Source: Desulfovibrio sp. MES5 (lineage in GTDB: Bacteria; Desulfobacterota; Desulfovibrionia; Desulfovibrionales; Desulfovibrionaceae). Taken from it: a stretch of DNA of 64,000 bases. The stretch is taken from contig NZ_MJUZ01000051.1 of the NCBI RefSeq assembly GCF_002237645.1, positions 1-64,000 on the forward strand, in the 5' to 3' direction. The translations under genes and the position numbers were made by a program. The notes beneath the pieces were generated by a model. That model was not told the DNA's origin and made no database searches. It saw only the letters and a list, made by a program, of their open reading frames with translations. Of this stretch, positions 9,319 to 19,975 are shown piece after piece. Within the stretch, counting starts at the first letter, position 1. Each line of letters starts with the position of its first letter.

Positions 9319-10530
9319 ATGAGCCAGCATTCCGCCCCACATGGCAAACCGGACAGCAGCGGTTTTTTCGGCGCTTACGGCGGCCAGTTTGTTCCTGATT
9401 CCGTAAAGGCCCGCCTGGACGAACTGACTGCGGCCATGGAGGCTGCCCTGGCCGATCCCGGATTTCTGCGCGAACTGGACGACCTGTTTCTTCATTATAC
9501 AGGCCGCCCCAGCCCGGTTTTTCACTGCGCCAACCTGAGCCGCACGCTTGGCGGCGCGCAGATATGGCTTAAACGCGAAGACCTCAACCATCTTGGCGCG
9601 CACAAAATCAACAACACCCTCGGGCAGTGCCTGCTGGCCAAACGGATGGGAAAAACGCGCGTCATCGCCGAAACCGGCGCCGGGCAGCATGGCGTGGCGA
9701 CAGCGGCCACCGCAGCCCTGATGGGGCTCAAGTGCACCATCTGCATGGGTGAGGTGGACATGGAGCGTCAGCGCCTCAACGTCATCCGCATGCGCATGCT
9801 CGGAGCGGAAGTGGTGGCCGCCATGTCAGGGCAGCGCACCCTCAAGGAGGCCGTGGACGAAGCCCTGGGCCTGTGGGTGGCTGACGACGAAATGTTCTAT
9901 GTGCTTGGCTCGGCCGTGGGCCCGCACCCCTACCCGTATATGGTGCGTCAGTTCCAGTCCATAGTGGGCAGCGAAGCCCGCGCACAGATGCTTGAAGCCT
10001 GTGGCCGCCTGCCTGACGCTGCCCTGGCCTGCGTGGGCGGCGGCTCCAACGCCATCGGCATTTTTTCCGGTTTTCTGAATGACGCGGGCGTGCGCCTCAT
10101 TGGCGTGGAGCCCGGCGGGCTGGGCAACGAATACGGCCAGCACGCCGCTTCGCTCTGCCTTGGCGAGCCTGGGGTGCTGCACGGTTTCAACTCCTATATG
10201 CTCAAGGACGAAAAAGGCGACGCCGCAGCGGTGTACTCCATCTCCGCCGGGCTGGACTACCCTTCCGTCGGGCCGGAGCATTCCATGCTCAAGGACGCGG
10301 GGCGCGCCGAATACGTCAGCATTACGGACAAGGAAGCCCTGGACGCCTTCTTTGCCCTGTCCAGGCATGAAGGCATCATTCCCGCTCTTGAGTCTTCGCA
10401 TGCCCTGGCCCATGCTATGAAGATGGCCCCTGCCATGCCCGACAGCGCCATACTGCTGGTCAACCTGTCTGGCCGTGGCGACAAGGACGTGGCCCAGATA
10501 GCTGAAATGATGGAAAAAGGCGAAATATAG
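9319..10530 (+). CDS. trpB: Tryptophan synthase beta subunit
   Basis: TrpB joins indole and serine to tryptophan with pyridoxal phosphate. The product has 403 residues from the ATG at 9319, which has AAGGAG ahead; an upstream in-frame extension is ignored. The PLP lysine is K96 in [10 protein letters not shown], the tunnel and glycine-rich phosphate loop are seen in ETGAGQHG and CVGGGSNA, and the sequence is of the TrpB1 class that pairs with TrpA. No trpA or other trp gene is adjacent, so this is a stand-alone copy. A perfect hairpin follows the gene. Confidence 0.95.
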   Translation: MSQHSAPHGKPDSSGFFGAYGGQFVPDSVKARLDELTAAMEAALADPGFLRELDDLFLHYTGRPSPVFHCANLSRTLGGAQIWLKREDLNHLGAHKINNTLGQCLLAKRMGKTRVIAETGAGQHGVATAATAALMGLKCTICMGEVDMERQRLNVIRMRMLGAEVVAAMSGQRTLKEAVDEALGLWVADDEMFYVLGSAVGPHPYPYMVRQFQSIVGSEARAQMLEACGRLPDAALACVGGGSNAIGIFSGFLNDAGVRLIGVEPGGLGNEYGQHAASLCLGEPGVLHGFNSYMLKDEKGDAAAVYSISAGLDYPSVGPEHSMLKDAGRAEYVSITDKEALDAFFALSRHEGIIPALESSHALAHAMKMAPAMPDSAILLVNLSGRGDKDVAQIAEMMEKGEI

Positions 10531-10562
10531 GCTTTGATTGCCACAAGGGCGCAGACCGATAC

Positions 10563-10599
10563 AGCAAAGGCCCCCGTCCACTGGACGGGGGCCTTTGCT
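10563..10599 (+). terminator. Terminator behind trpB
   Basis: Perfect 18-bp inverted repeat (10563-10580 with 10582-10599) built around GGCCCCCGTCCA, starting 32 nt behind the trpB stop. The outer part is A/T-rich, giving TTTG after the stem rather than a long T-run. Confidence 0.8.
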
Positions 10600-10949
10600 G
10601 GCCTTTTGGCGGGCACACGCCTGAGGCTTAGAGGCTGAAAATCTAAACACATGGATCAGTCTGGAGCAGTTGCACTTGAACTGCTCGCGGCTACGTTACG
10701 CGCACGGCCCGCAAGCGCCATAAATTTGCCGCCCGGCATACTACCCGCGCCTCGCAGCGAACATCTGCCCGCACAGGCATACGCTCCGTCTGAAGCAGAC
10801 CAGCCTGAGAACAAACATTTTCAAAACTGATGGCACACCCGTTTCGCCGTTTTTTGCGCGGGAACCTGCGCTTGCACCTGCGCGGCAAGCGCCTGCCCAC
10901 GGAGCCGACAGGGCAGCTTCAACGTAAGACTGCCCTGCCCTGATGCTGT
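10600..10949. other. Intergenic stretch without gene
   Basis: No credible coding region. A short hairpin at about 10665-10687 has GAGCAGTT and AACTGCTC arms, resembling the AGAGCAGTTT ends seen at 14517 and in the MITE-like element at 43272. Confidence 0.4.
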
Positions 10950-11372
10950 TTATATAACTTCATTGAGCGCCGAAAGCTGTTCCTGCGCCCTGAATTTGTG
11001 CTGCAACATGATGGGCAGCGCTTCCGGATCAGCGGGGTCATATTCAAACATGACAGCCGTACCGAAGCAGGAAAAATACTTACTGCCGTCAGGATGGAAA
11101 GCCACGTTTTCATTGTAGCCCACGATGGCTTGCGCGCCTTTGTTCATGGCGCGCGCCGCCATGCCGAAAAAGGCTTCCTCGGAGTCAAAACCCCGGCAGC
11201 ACACGAGCCCCAGCACCTTGGCAATACGCCGCCCTTCCACCTGATGCGTGGTCACCACGGGGAATCGCCCGGCCAGAAACACTTCACGTATGCGCGCGGT
11301 GGCGTCTGACACACGCGCCTGCTTTTCAGCTTTGCGAGCCTTTTTTTCCTGACCACCGAGTAAAAAAAACAT
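10950..11372 (-). CDS. YbjQ-like (heavy-metal-binding domain) protein
   Basis: A 140-residue cytoplasmic protein from the ATG at 11372, which has GGAGGT ahead. The block VTTHQVEGRRIAKVLGLV near residue 40, followed by MNKGAQAIVGYNE near residue 80, matches the YbjQ/UPF0145 family of pentamer-forming small proteins; their role is unclear. The N-terminus is short and lysine-rich, the C-terminus is a 25-residue helix-like tail. It stands alone. The family call is by pattern only. Confidence 0.65.
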   Translation of the reverse strand: MFFLLGGQEKKARKAEKQARVSDATARIREVFLAGRFPVVTTHQVEGRRIAKVLGLVCCRGFDSEEAFFGMAARAMNKGAQAIVGYNENVAFHPDGSKYFSCFGTAVMFEYDPADPEALPIMLQHKFRAQEQLSALNEVI

Positions 11373-11900
11373 GCCGGACCTCCAGAAACAATGGGATGCA
11401 CAATGATAACGCTTTCGTGCACAGATTGTTTGCAAAGGTCTTGCCAATGATATTTTATACTTTAATTTAAGATACTTAAATAAACACGACACTAATTTGT
11501 CAGACCATTGACGGCCTGAACGCAGCCGCAAGGCAAAGCCGCGACATGCTCTTTTTCCCAACTTCACGAACCGTTGCGGACCATGCCCCTACGGGCAACC
11601 CCGAAGATATTTCTCCACGGCGCAGGGTCCAGCACGACAGATCATACGCAAAACAATTGCCGCACGTATTCGGCTGAATGCCCGGCAAGCCGCGGCAGCC
11701 CCTGCGCCGCAGCAGCATTGCCCGCCCCATATTCATCACCAGCAAAACCCTGTGTTTTTCCGTCACACCAAGCGGCAGCGGCGCGGCCCCTGTACGGCGC
11801 ACATGCTCAGAAACGCATCAACCCGCCAAGGCGGGTTGATGCGTTTCTATTATTGCTTATCGCTAAAACAGTTACCCTTTTCAACGGCAACATGCCCTAA
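11373..11900. other. Intergenic region with orphan hairpin
   Basis: No gene is supported; overlapping ORFs here have no ribosome binding site or recognisable sequence. The only clear structure is a perfect hairpin: arms 11810-11827 and 11830-11847, 18 bp, loop AA, followed by TATTATTG on the plus strand. No plus-strand gene precedes it within 400 nt, so it could end an unseen small RNA or act on minus-strand transcripts. Confidence 0.5.
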
Positions 11901-12008
11901 CTTACAATAAGAGTTTTAGGGGGTGGGGGCGTGGGGGAGGAGACCCTTTTGTAAAAGGGTCCCTCCCCCACTAAGCATTTTACCTCTCACCCACAAAGTA
12001 TTTCAATA
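11901..12008. repeat. GC-rich hairpin repeat, copy behind lon
   Basis: One of three close copies of a roughly 110-bp repeat. It starts with ACAATAAGAGTTTTAGGGGG, continues with a G-rich tract and a long hairpin (about 11931-11971, inner core GACCCTTTT/AAAAGGGTC, outer arms GTGGGGGAGG/CCTCCCCCAC) and ends with two AAAGTATTTCAA-like words. It lies 10 nt behind the lon stop codon. The stem is followed by no clean T-run on either strand. Confidence 0.8.
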
Positions 12009-12018
12009 TACTCCTGCG

Positions 12019-14460
12019 CTATTGCGCGGGCTGCTTTTTGGTTTCGCCTTCGTGCTTTTCGGGACGCAGAATGCGGCAAATAGGCTGAGCCGTCGCCCGA
12101 CCGGAGAAAATCTCCTCCACGCTGGCGTCCAGAGCCTGAGGCAGCACCTCGTCCACATGATCCACAAAGACGATCTCAAGATCCTTCAGCACCTCATCGG
12201 GCACTTCCTTGAGGTCTTTTTCGTTGTCGCGGGGCATGAGCACCTTTTTGATGCCGCTACGGCGCGCCGCCAGCAGTTTTTCACGCAGGCCGCCGATGGG
12301 CAGCACGCGCCCGCGCAGCGATATTTCGCCTGTCATGGCCACGTCGTTGCGCACAGGTATGCCCAGCAGGGCCGACGTGATGGACGTGGCCAGGGTGATG
12401 CCCGCCGAAGGGCCGTCCTTGGGTGTGGCCCCAGAGGGCACATGGACGTGAATGTCCACCTTGCGGTGGAAGCGGGTGTCAAGCCCAAGCACTTCGGCCC
12501 GCGAACGCACATAGGAAAGCGCCGCCTTGGCCGACTCGGTCATGACCTCGCCCAGCTTGCCTGTGGTGACCACGTGGCCGGAGCCGGCCATGAGGGTGGT
12601 CTCCACCAGCAGTATTTCGCCGCCGCGCTGGTTATAGGCAAGCCCGGCGCACACGCCCACCTGCGGCGCGGCCTCACGCTCGTCATGCCGGTATTTTTTG
12701 ACGCCCAGGATGGAAGGCAGGCTCTGGCGCGAAATGTTCACGCACTTGTCCAGGTTGTCCTCTTCCACGAGCTTGATGGCTGTTTTGCGGCACAGGGCGG
12801 CAATTTCGCGCTCAAGGTTACGTACGCCAGCCTCGCGGGTGTAGGAACGGATGATTTCAAGGATGGCATTGTCCGACACGCGGATATTGCTTTCCTTGAG
12901 GCCGTGTTCCTCAATCTGGCGCGGCAGGAGAAAATGCCGGGCGATATGGCGTTTTTCCGTCTCAAGGTAGCTGTTAAGCTCGATGATCTCCATACGGTCC
13001 AGCAAGGGCACGGGGATGCTGTGCAACGAGTTGGCCGTGGTAATGAAGAATATCTTGGACAGATCGTATTCCAGATCCAGATAGTGATCCATAAAGGTAT
13101 GGTTCTGTTCCGGGTCCAGAACCTCCAGCAGGGCCGAAGAGGGGTCCCCACGGTAGTCGGAGGTCATCTTGTCCACTTCATCCAAGCAGAACAGGGGGTT
13201 ATTGTACTTCACCCTTTTGAGGGACTGGATGATCTTGCCCGGCAGCGCCCCTACGTAGGTACGACGGTGGCCGCGAATTTCGGCTTCGTCGCGCACGCCG
13301 CCAAGGGACAGGCGCACAAAATCACGCCCCGTGGCCTTGGCCACGGATTTGGCCAGCGACGTCTTGCCCACGCCAGGGGGGCCCACAAGACAGAGAATGG
13401 GTCCCTTGAGCCCGTGCGAAAGCTTTTGCACGGCCAGATACTCAAGGATGCGCTCCTTGGGTTTTTCCAGCCCGTAGTGGTCGCCGTCAAGAATGGCGCG
13501 CGCCTTTTCGATATCAATATCTATCTGCTTGAGGTCATTCCAGGGCAGGTCGAGAATCCAGTCCACATAGTTGCGCACCACCGTGTATTCGGCGGCCGAA
13601 GGCGGCATGCTGCGCAGCTTCTTGGCTTCGGCAAGGGCCTTCTGGCGGGCCTCTTCGGGCATGTCGCGGCCCTTGATCTTCTGCTCAAGCTCGTCCACTT
13701 CGGCCAGAGGATCGTCGTCGCGCCCCATTTCCTTGTTGATGGCCTTGATCTGCTCGTTCAGATAGTATTCGCGCTGGTTGCGCTCCATCTGCACCTTGAC
13801 GCGGTTCTTGATGCGCTTTTCCACAGAGGCCAGCGCAACTTCGCCGTGCAGCATCTCGTAGGCCAGTTCCAGACGTTCGGTCACGTCGTCCAGCTCAAGG
13901 GCCTCCTGCTTTTTGCGGTAGTCCACCTTGAGATTGGGAATAATGGCGTCGGCCAGCGAGCCGGAGTCGTGCAAAGCCATCATGGAGAGCACGGATTCCT
14001 GCGAAAGTTTTTTGTTGTTCTTGGCAAACTCTTCCAACGCTTCATGCACGGCGCGCACCAGCGCCTCACGCTCATCGGGGCGGCTCTGCCACTCTTTGCG
14101 ACGGTTCACGCGCACCATGGCGCACTGCTCGTCTTCGCGCAGATCGTCCCAGTTGGCGCGGTACATGCCCTCAAAAAGCACCTTGATGGTGCCGTCGGGC
14201 AGCCGCAGCATCTGAAGAACCTTGCTGACCACGCCCACGGGGGCAAGATCCGAGGCTTCGGGTTTTTCCAGTTCCGGCTCGCGCTGGGCGACCAGAAAAA
14301 TCTGCTTGCTGAAGCTGGCCTGTGCGGCCTCTATGGCTTTGATGGAGGCTTCGCGCCCTACAAAAAGCGGCATGATGGAACGTGGAAACATGACCACCTC
14401 GCGCAAAGGCATGATGGGCAGGTCCACGTATTTTACAGTGCCGCGTTCGGATTCAGTCAT
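12019..14460 (-). CDS. lon: ATP-dependent protease Lon
   Basis: Lon unfolds and degrades damaged and regulatory proteins as a cytoplasmic hexamer. The 813-residue product starts at the ATG at 14460 (an 11-codon upstream extension lacks a ribosome site). It has the N-terminal substrate domain (about 15-210), coiled-coil linker, AAA+ module with Walker A GPPGVGKT at 360-367 and Walker [10 protein letters not shown], and the C-terminal protease domain with the Ser-Lys pair, S685 in DGPSAGI and K728 in GGLREK. It is last in the tig-clpP-clpX-lon row, 191 nt behind clpX, with two hairpins between. Confidence 0.97.
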   Translation of the reverse strand: MTESERGTVKYVDLPIMPLREVVMFPRSIMPLFVGREASIKAIEAAQASFSKQIFLVAQREPELEKPEASDLAPVGVVSKVLQMLRLPDGTIKVLFEGMYRANWDDLREDEQCAMVRVNRRKEWQSRPDEREALVRAVHEALEEFAKNNKKLSQESVLSMMALHDSGSLADAIIPNLKVDYRKKQEALELDDVTERLELAYEMLHGEVALASVEKRIKNRVKVQMERNQREYYLNEQIKAINKEMGRDDDPLAEVDELEQKIKGRDMPEEARQKALAEAKKLRSMPPSAAEYTVVRNYVDWILDLPWNDLKQIDIDIEKARAILDGDHYGLEKPKERILEYLAVQKLSHGLKGPILCLVGPPGVGKTSLAKSVAKATGRDFVRLSLGGVRDEAEIRGHRRTYVGALPGKIIQSLKRVKYNNPLFCLDEVDKMTSDYRGDPSSALLEVLDPEQNHTFMDHYLDLEYDLSKIFFITTANSLHSIPVPLLDRMEIIELNSYLETEKRHIARHFLLPRQIEEHGLKESNIRVSDNAILEIIRSYTREAGVRNLEREIAALCRKTAIKLVEEDNLDKCVNISRQSLPSILGVKKYRHDEREAAPQVGVCAGLAYNQRGGEILLVETTLMAGSGHVVTTGKLGEVMTESAKAALSYVRSRAEVLGLDTRFHRKVDIHVHVPSGATPKDGPSAGITLATSITSALLGIPVRNDVAMTGEISLRGRVLPIGGLREKLLAARRSGIKKVLMPRDNEKDLKEVPDEVLKDLEIVFVDHVDEVLPQALDASVEEIFSGRATAQPICRILRPEKHEGETKKQPAQ

Positions 14461-14516
14461 AGTTTTCCCCTGAAAGGCCGTATTGGGGCGCAAATCGGCC
14501 CCGAACCTGGGAGATT

Positions 14517-14575
14517 AGAGCAGTTTTACCGGTAATGGTAAACTGCTCTGCGCGAATTTAAAAAAATTCGCGCAG
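14517..14575 (-). terminator. Paired hairpins between clpX and lon
   Basis: Two adjacent stems: 14517-14549 (AGAGCAGTTT with AAACTGCTCT, extended by ACC/GGT) and 14548-14575 (12-bp perfect CTGCGCGAATTT with its complement, A/T loop). Their edges overlap by a few bases, so they could be alternative folds. They may end clpX transcription or tune read-through to lon. Confidence 0.55.
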
Positions 14576-14651
14576 AGATGCAGAGATTTGGCTGCCGGGC
14601 GACGTGCGACAGCACGCGCCCGTTAAACATATGGGCCGGGATCAGACGGGT

Positions 14652-15950
14652 TTATGCGGAGTCGCCACTCGCCTGCGCCTGCCCGCTCTTTGAGACCGGG
14701 CTTTCGCCCGTTTCACCGAACAGGAGTACAGGTTCCTTGCCCTTGTCAATGACGGCCTGATTGATGAGGCATTCACGCACGTTGGGCATGGAGGGCAGCT
14801 TGAACATGATGTCGAGCATGGTGCGCTCCATCACGTTGCGCAGACCGCGAGCGCCGGTTTTACGCTCAATGGCCTTGGCGGCAATGGCCTTGAGGGCATT
14901 GGGCGTAAAGCGCAGGGTCACGTGTTCGAACCCGAACAGCTTCTGGTACTGGCGCACCAGGGCGTTTTTGGGTTCAGTGAGAATGCGCACGAGATCAGCT
15001 TCATCAAGTTCATCCACATGGGTGATGATGGGTATGCGGCCCACAAATTCGGGGATAAGACCGAACTTCACCAGATCCTGCGGATGAATCCTGTCCAGCA
15101 GTTCGCTCAGGGGCATGTCCTTGCTGGCGCGCACCTTGGCGCCAAAGCCCATGGCTCCGCCGCTCATGCGTGATTCCACAATCTTGTCCAGCCCCACAAA
15201 GGCGCCGCCCACGATGAACAGGATGTTGCTCGTGTTCATGCGGATGAATTCCTGCTGCGGGTGCTTGCGGCCCCCCTTGGGCGGGATGTTGGCCTCGGTG
15301 CCTTCAATGATCTTCAGCAGGGCCTGCTGCACGCCCTCGCCCGACACGTCGCGGGTGATGGACGGGCCGTCGCCCTTGCGGGAAATCTTGTCGATTTCGT
15401 CCACATAGATGATGCCCTTGCTCGCGGCTTCAAGATCGTAGTCCGCATTCTGGAGAAGCTGCACCAGAATGTTTTCCACATCTTCGCCGACATACCCGGC
15501 TTCCGTCAGGGTTGTGGCGTCGGCTATGGCAAAGGGCACGCGCAGCACGCGGGCCAGGGTTTTGGCCAGCAGGGTTTTGCCGCTGCCCGAGGGCCCGACC
15601 AGCAGGATATTGCTTTTTTCAAGCTCCACGCCGTCATCGCCCATGGCGTCAGCGTAGAACACGCGTTTGTAGTGGTTATGCACGGCCACTGAAAGAATCT
15701 TTTTGGCCTCGTGCTGCCCGATGACGTACTGGTCCAGTCTGTCCTTGATTTCCTGCGGCGACAGCAGGCGCTCATCGCCCTCGGTGCTTTCCACCTGATC
15801 GCGGGCGATGATGTCATTGCAGGCTTTGACGCACTTGTCGCAAATGCTTGCGCCGTCCTGCACGATAAGGTTGCGCACCTCAAGCTCGCTGCGCCCGCAA
15901 AAGGAGCAGGTCAAAGGTTCGCTGACCGTGGGTTTGTCGTTCTTGGCCAT
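14652..15950 (-). CDS. clpX: ClpX, ATPase subunit of ClpXP
   Basis: ClpX unfolds tagged substrates and feeds them to ClpP. The 432-residue protein has the N-terminal C4 zinc finger (C15, C18, C37, C40), Walker A GPSGSGKT at 119-126, Walker [10 protein letters not shown], sensor and arginine-finger regions, and the pore loop GYVGED. Residues near 265 carry the region where the ClpP-docking loop is expected. It starts 1 nt behind the clpP stop, so the pair is tightly coupled. The last 20 residues are a polar tail. Confidence 0.97.
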   Translation of the reverse strand: MAKNDKPTVSEPLTCSFCGRSELEVRNLIVQDGASICDKCVKACNDIIARDQVESTEGDERLLSPQEIKDRLDQYVIGQHEAKKILSVAVHNHYKRVFYADAMGDDGVELEKSNILLVGPSGSGKTLLAKTLARVLRVPFAIADATTLTEAGYVGEDVENILVQLLQNADYDLEAASKGIIYVDEIDKISRKGDGPSITRDVSGEGVQQALLKIIEGTEANIPPKGGRKHPQQEFIRMNTSNILFIVGGAFVGLDKIVESRMSGGAMGFGAKVRASKDMPLSELLDRIHPQDLVKFGLIPEFVGRIPIITHVDELDEADLVRILTEPKNALVRQYQKLFGFEHVTLRFTPNALKAIAAKAIERKTGARGLRNVMERTMLDIMFKLPSMPNVRECLINQAVIDKGKEPVLLFGETGESPVSKSGQAQASGDSA

Positions 15951-15951
15951 A

Positions 15952-16560
15952 TTATTCGCTCTTTTCCTGAGCCATCTCGTGGCGCGAAGTCAGCACGCGG
16001 TCAATGATGCCCAGATCTCTGGCTTCTTCAGGAGTCAAAAAGTTATCGCGTTCGGTCGCCTTGACGATATCCTTGAAGGGGCGACCGGTATGTTCGGCAA
16101 GCATGCGGTTGAGGCGTTCCTTGAGGCGGAGCACCTCACGGGCATGGATTTCAATATCCGTGGCCTGCCCCTGATAGCCCGCCGAAGGCTGATGAATCAT
16201 GATCTGGCTGTTGGGCAGGGCAAAGCGCATGCCAGGCTTGCCCGCAGCCAGAAGGAAGGCGCCCATGCTGGCCGCCCGCCCCATGCATACCGTGGAAACA
16301 GGCGCTGAAATGAAGCGCATGGTGTCATAAATGGCAAGACCGGCAGTGACCGATCCGCCAGGAGAGTTGATGTAAAGATTGATTTCTTTTTCCGGGTCCT
16401 GCGATTCAAGGAAAAGCAGCTGCGCGCAAATGAGCGAGGCCACGGTGTCGTTGACCTCGGAGCCCAGCAGAACGATACGGTCCTTGAGCAGGCGCGAGTA
16501 AATATCATAGGCGCGTTCGGAACGGCCAGTGGTTTCGATAACCATAGGAACTAGCGACAT
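15952..16560 (-). CDS. clpP: ClpP protease subunit
   Basis: Serine peptidase that forms the 14-mer chamber of ClpXP. The product has 202 residues from the ATG at 16560; an upstream 17-codon extension is less likely because the chosen start gives the usual MSLVPMVIE beginning. Catalytic triad S98 (GRAASMGAF), H123 (MIHQP) and D172 (ERDNF) fall at the standard positions. It lies between tig and clpX, 102 nt behind tig with a terminator hairpin between. Confidence 0.97.
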   Translation of the reverse strand: MSLVPMVIETTGRSERAYDIYSRLLKDRIVLLGSEVNDTVASLICAQLLFLESQDPEKEINLYINSPGGSVTAGLAIYDTMRFISAPVSTVCMGRAASMGAFLLAAGKPGMRFALPNSQIMIHQPSAGYQGQATDIEIHAREVLRLKERLNRMLAEHTGRPFKDIVKATERDNFLTPEEARDLGIIDRVLTSRHEMAQEKSE

Positions 16561-16619
16561 GTGAGCCTCACTACATGGCCTCAGGGGCCGGATATGGCAG
16601 CCCGGGAGCACCCGGGCCG

Positions 16620-16653
16620 CAAAAAAAGCAAAAGGCGGCCTTAGGGCCGCCTT
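16620..16653 (-). terminator. Terminator/attenuator between tig and clpP
   Basis: On the minus strand a 9-bp stem (AAGGCGGCC with its complement, 16632-16653) is followed by TTTTGCTTTTTTT. This is a good intrinsic terminator right behind tig. Because clpP follows in the same direction with no strong promoter recognised, it may lower rather than abolish clpP transcription. Confidence 0.75.
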
Positions 16654-16662
16654 CCCTTATTC

Positions 16663-18033
16663 TTATTTGTCTTCCTTTTCGCCGGGCTGAGCGCTGGCGG
16701 ATGCGCCTGGCGCGGCGTCGCCCGCTGCCCCGGCTTCGGGGGCTTTGGGCTCCACTTCTTTGACATTGGCCTTGGCGTATACAAGATCCATGGCCTTGTC
16801 GGCCAGCATGCGGTCACGCAGCACGAAGATCATGCCCGAGCGTTCGTACTGCTCGCGCAGGGTCTTGAAATCTTCGCCAGTGCGCATGGCAAGCTGGTAA
16901 ATCTGTGTGGTGACTTCGTGATCGGTAACATCCAGCCCTTCCTTCTTGGCGATGGAAAGCAGCAGAACCTGAGAGCGGGCCAGTTCATCGGCCTGGGGCT
17001 GGGTTTCTTTGCGCAGCTCTTCCATGCTCTTGCCGAGGCTTTCCAGGCTGCGGCCCTGACGTTCCAGCCTGGCGGCCATGTCGCCCAGCAGGGTGTTCAT
17101 CTGGGTTTCCACAAGACTGGGGGGCAATTCAAATTGCACCATCTTGAGCAGGCCGTCCAGCAGGTTTTTCTGCGCCATGCTCTTGTTCAGATTGGTACGG
17201 CTCTGGATATAGCTGTTGGCAATGGTTTCTTTCAGCTTGTCCACGCTTTCAAGGCCAAGGGTCTTGGCAAGCTCGTCGTTGAGTTCGGGCAGCTTGCGTT
17301 CCTTGATGGCGTGCACCTTGACCTTCATGGTCACGGTCTTGCCCGCCAGATCCTTGGCGAGGAAGTCATCGGGAAAACGGATTTCGCCCTCGCCTTCTTC
17401 GCCGTACTTCACGGTCTTGACCAGGGCTTCAAAGTCTTCCAGGGCCTGACGTTCGCCAAGGGCCAGATCAAAGCTTTCAGCCTTGACGCCCTCAATGGGC
17501 TCGCCGTTGTCAAAGGCGGCAAAGTCAACGGTGGCTACCTGGCCGTCCACAGCGGGGCCCGAGCCGTCAACCGGCACAAGCGTGGCGCGGTCGCGCAGGA
17601 TGCGGTCAAGCACGTCCTGCACTTCTTTTTCGTCCAGCACCACTTTTTCCTGCTCCACATCCATACCTTCGTAGGGGGGCAGATCAAAGGCGGGCAGAAC
17701 TTCAAATTCGATGGTGTACGAAAAGCCCTTGCCGCGCTCGAAGGTATCGGGCGTGTCCACATCAAGACCGGAAAGCGGCGAGACGTCGAGCTTCTGCATC
17801 ACATCGTTGATGTGCACATTGATGAGGTCCTGACGGGCCTCTTCATAAATCTTGTCGCGGAAGCGCTGTTCAATAACCGAGGCCGGGACTTTACCCTTAC
17901 GGAAACCGTCGACCTGCACGGAGGTTTTGTACAGGGCGACCGCCCCCATAATGGCGGCTTCGACTTCCTGGGGTTCCGTGGTGATGACGACCTTTTTTCT
18001 TACCGGCGAGATATCTTCAGCGCTATATTCCAC
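16663..18033 (-). CDS. tig: Trigger factor chaperone
   Basis: Trigger factor binds the ribosome near the exit tunnel and shields nascent chains. The 456-residue protein has the N-terminal ribosome-binding domain with a [16 protein letters not shown] motif (about 41-56), the FKBP-like domain (about 150-240) and the helical arms. The last 30 residues are an Ala/Glu/Pro-rich tail, a little longer than usual. The start is GTG, supported by AAAAGGAG ahead. It begins 28 nt behind tRNA-Leu, so the two probably share a transcript. Confidence 0.95.
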   Translation of the reverse strand: MEYSAEDISPVRKKVVITTEPQEVEAAIMGAVALYKTSVQVDGFRKGKVPASVIEQRFRDKIYEEARQDLINVHINDVMQKLDVSPLSGLDVDTPDTFERGKGFSYTIEFEVLPAFDLPPYEGMDVEQEKVVLDEKEVQDVLDRILRDRATLVPVDGSGPAVDGQVATVDFAAFDNGEPIEGVKAESFDLALGERQALEDFEALVKTVKYGEEGEGEIRFPDDFLAKDLAGKTVTMKVKVHAIKERKLPELNDELAKTLGLESVDKLKETIANSYIQSRTNLNKSMAQKNLLDGLLKMVQFELPPSLVETQMNTLLGDMAARLERQGRSLESLGKSMEELRKETQPQADELARSQVLLLSIAKKEGLDVTDHEVTTQIYQLAMRTGEDFKTLREQYERSGMIFVLRDRMLADKAMDLVYAKANVKEVEPKAPEAGAAGDAAPGASASAQPGEKEDK

Positions 18034-18061
18034 GAGGGGCTCCTTTTATGGGTGGACGTGA

Positions 18062-18145
18062 TGGTGCGAGAGGGGGGACTTGAACCCCCATACCTATGGT
18101 GCTGGATTCTAAGTCCAGTGCGTCTACCAATTCCGCCACTCTCGC
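18062..18145 (-). tRNA. tRNA-Leu(UAG)
   Basis: Read on the minus strand: 7-bp acceptor GCGAGAG/CTCTCGC, D-arm with GGTAGACGC, anticodon arm CTGGA-CTTAGAA-TCCAG giving anticodon UAG, long variable arm as expected for leucine, T-arm GGGGGTTCAAGTCCCCC, discriminator A and an encoded CCA (18062-18064). A promoter lies just upstream. The tig gene follows in the same direction. Confidence 0.95.
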
Positions 18146-18155
18146 AAAGCGTGTT

Positions 18156-18184
18156 TCCATAGCACACTTGCTCCCGGCCCGCAA
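18156..18184 (-). promoter_or_regulatory. Promoter of tRNA-Leu (and tig)
   Basis: Minus strand TTGCGG (18179-18184), 17-nt spacer, TATGGA (18156-18161). The expected start is within a few bases of the tRNA 5' end at 18145. No separate promoter was seen between the tRNA and tig. Confidence 0.55.
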
Positions 18185-18514
18185 GCTGTGACCGGCTCCG
18201 CCGGAAGTGCGAGACGCGTGGCGGCGCGTGTGGAATCGGTGCCAAAAACGTAACTCTTCTATACTAATGTCTTCCGAAACAATGGCAACAGGCAAAACAA
18301 AAAAAAGCGACAGGCCACGCTCCTGAAGCGCGCTCCACGGCCGCGCTCACTTTTTTCAAAGCCAGCGGTGGCCGGGCCAAACCGGGCCATGGGGCGGAAC
18401 TGCCCACATGAACCGTGGCGGCCTCTCGACCCAACATCTTTCGCAGGGTGTGCTGCCTGAAATACGCCGTTCCTGCTCCGCCCGCGCTTCAAACCAGAAG
18501 AAGTATTGCGCCCA
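18185..18514. other. Intergenic stretch without gene
   Basis: Short minus-strand ORFs occur but show no ribosome site or known family. I see nothing supportable here. Confidence 0.4.
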
Positions 18515-18629
18515 ACTAAAATACAATAAAGGTTTTAGGGGGTGGGGGCGTGGGGGTGGGACCCTTTTGCAAAAGGGTCCCTCCCCCACAAAGCATTTCA
18601 CACCTTCTCACCAGCAAAAAATTTCAAAA
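18515..18629. repeat. GC-rich hairpin repeat, copy behind selD
   Basis: Close copy of the repeat behind lon: ACAATAAAGGTTTTAGGGGG, G-rich tract, hairpin at about 18550-18589 with core GACCC/TTTTGCAAAA/GGGTC and arms GTGGGGGTG/CTCCCCCAC, then AAAGCATTTCA and AAAATTTCAAAAT. It ends 11 nt from the selD stop codon. Confidence 0.8.
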
Positions 18630-18640
18630 TGCCAGTACGT

Positions 18641-19699
18641 CTAGCGCAGCACCAGAGCCTTGCCGTCGGGTCGGGCCTCGACGACCTCGCCCACCAGGCA
18701 AGCCAAATCTCCGCCTGCCAGCAGCAATTGCCGCGCCTGCTCAACCTGATGGGGCGGCACGGCCAGCAGCAGCCCGCCGGACGTCTGGGCGTCAAAGGCG
18801 AGGCTTTCCACGGCCTCATCCACGCCCTCTTCCACCAGCGTCGCGCAGGAGCAGTGCTTGCGATTCAAATGGCTGCCCGCCGGTATAAGTCCATCACGCG
18901 CATACTCCAGCGCGCGCGGCAAAAGCGGCAATGCTTCAGCGTCAAGCACCACGCAGACGCCGGAGGCCTGCGCCATCTCAAGCGCATGCCCCCCAAGCCC
19001 GAAGCCAGTGATATCCGTTGCGGCCACGATCTTGAGCATGCGGATCACCTCGCCACCCACGCTGTTCAGGCGGGAACACCAGCGGGCGACTTCGGCTTCA
19101 CTCTCTTCTGCTCCATCCCAGCGCGCCTTGACCGCCGTGGCCAACACGCCCGTACCCAGGGGCTTTGTCAGCAGAAGCTTCTGGCCGGGGGCAAGGCCGT
19201 CATTACGGGCCATGTGCGTTGGGTCAATGATGCCGGTGACGGCGAGTCCGTACTTGAGTTCGTCGTCCTGCACGGTGTGGCCGCCAGCAAGCACTGCCCC
19301 GGCCTCATTCATAGCGTCGAGTCCTCCACGCAGGATGGCGGCAAGAATGCCCTGAGGGTCGTCTTCAGCCAGAGCCTGGGGGAAGAACGCCACGTTCATG
19401 GCGCTCCAGGGCTCGCCTCCCATGGCGTACACGTCAGAAAGGGCATTGGCTGCCGCAATGCGGCCAAAGCTGAAAGCGTCGTTAACAATGGGCGCAAGAA
19501 TGTCCACGGTCTGCACCAGTGCGCGACCCGGCGGCACGGTCAGCACCACAGCGTCTTCATTACGGGCACGGCCAGCAAGCACGCGGGCTTCAAGGTCGGG
19601 CCTGGCGCCAGAAGGCAGGCCGCGCAACAATCGCTCCAGGGCCCCTGGAGCAAGTTTGGCTGCTCAGCCTGCGGCGCGGGCTTTTTCCAGAAGCTTCAT
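18641..19699 (-). CDS. selD: Selenide, water dikinase (Sec-containing)
   Basis: SelD makes selenophosphate, the selenium donor for selenocysteine and selenouridine. A naive ORF begins inside the gene at 19630, but the true start is the ATG at 19699 with GAGGAG ahead. From there the frame reads MKLLEKARAAG, then UGA at 19664-19666 (codon 12), then AAKLAPGALERLLRGLP, so the active-site position usually held by Cys is selenocysteine. Twelve nt behind the UGA is a perfect 8-bp stem (19633-19651), placed as a bacterial SECIS element. The remaining sequence shows the SelD blocks TVDILAPIVNDAFSFGRIAAANALSDVYAMGG and LAGGHTVQD. Total 352 residues. Confidence 0.93.
19633..19666 (-). promoter_or_regulatory. 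selD UGA codon and SECIS-like stem
   Basis: In-frame UGA at 19664-19666 followed after 12 nt by arms GCTCCAGG and CCTGGAGC with a small G/C loop. Position and size fit a bacterial SECIS recognised by SelB. Confidence 0.8.
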
Positions 19700-19975
19700 G
19701 GCGTCTCCTCATGATAGGGTATACCAACAGCATAACTTGTTACACTATGCGCTGTTACGGGTCAAAGGGTAAAACCGGGCCGACACAATCCAAAGACAGA
19801 CAGGTGCAGACCGCAAGCGCATTTGACATTTCTGGCAGTACAGCCGACCCTGTAATCAAGACTGTCAGGTGTTTCGCGCCTCGTAAAGCTTTCGCAAACA
19901 GGCGTGATGCTCCGACCTTACCGCTGATCGGCGCAAAATTGAACCGATATGGCACTATTCGACAAGGAGAACAGC
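19700..19975. other. Divergent promoter region of selD and SDR gene
   Basis: The region separates the two outward-facing genes. No gene is seen, and I found no promoter pair good enough to report. Confidence 0.35.

Noticed and set aside
11923..14535. 870-residue plus-strand ORF
   Set aside because: It is the antisense shadow of lon, which has full family motifs on the minus strand. The ORF is His/Gln/Leu-rich as expected for such a shadow.
14461..14651. CIRCE or sigma32 heat-shock control before lon
   Set aside because: No TTAGCACTC-N9-GAGTGCTAA and no sigma32-like pair was found.
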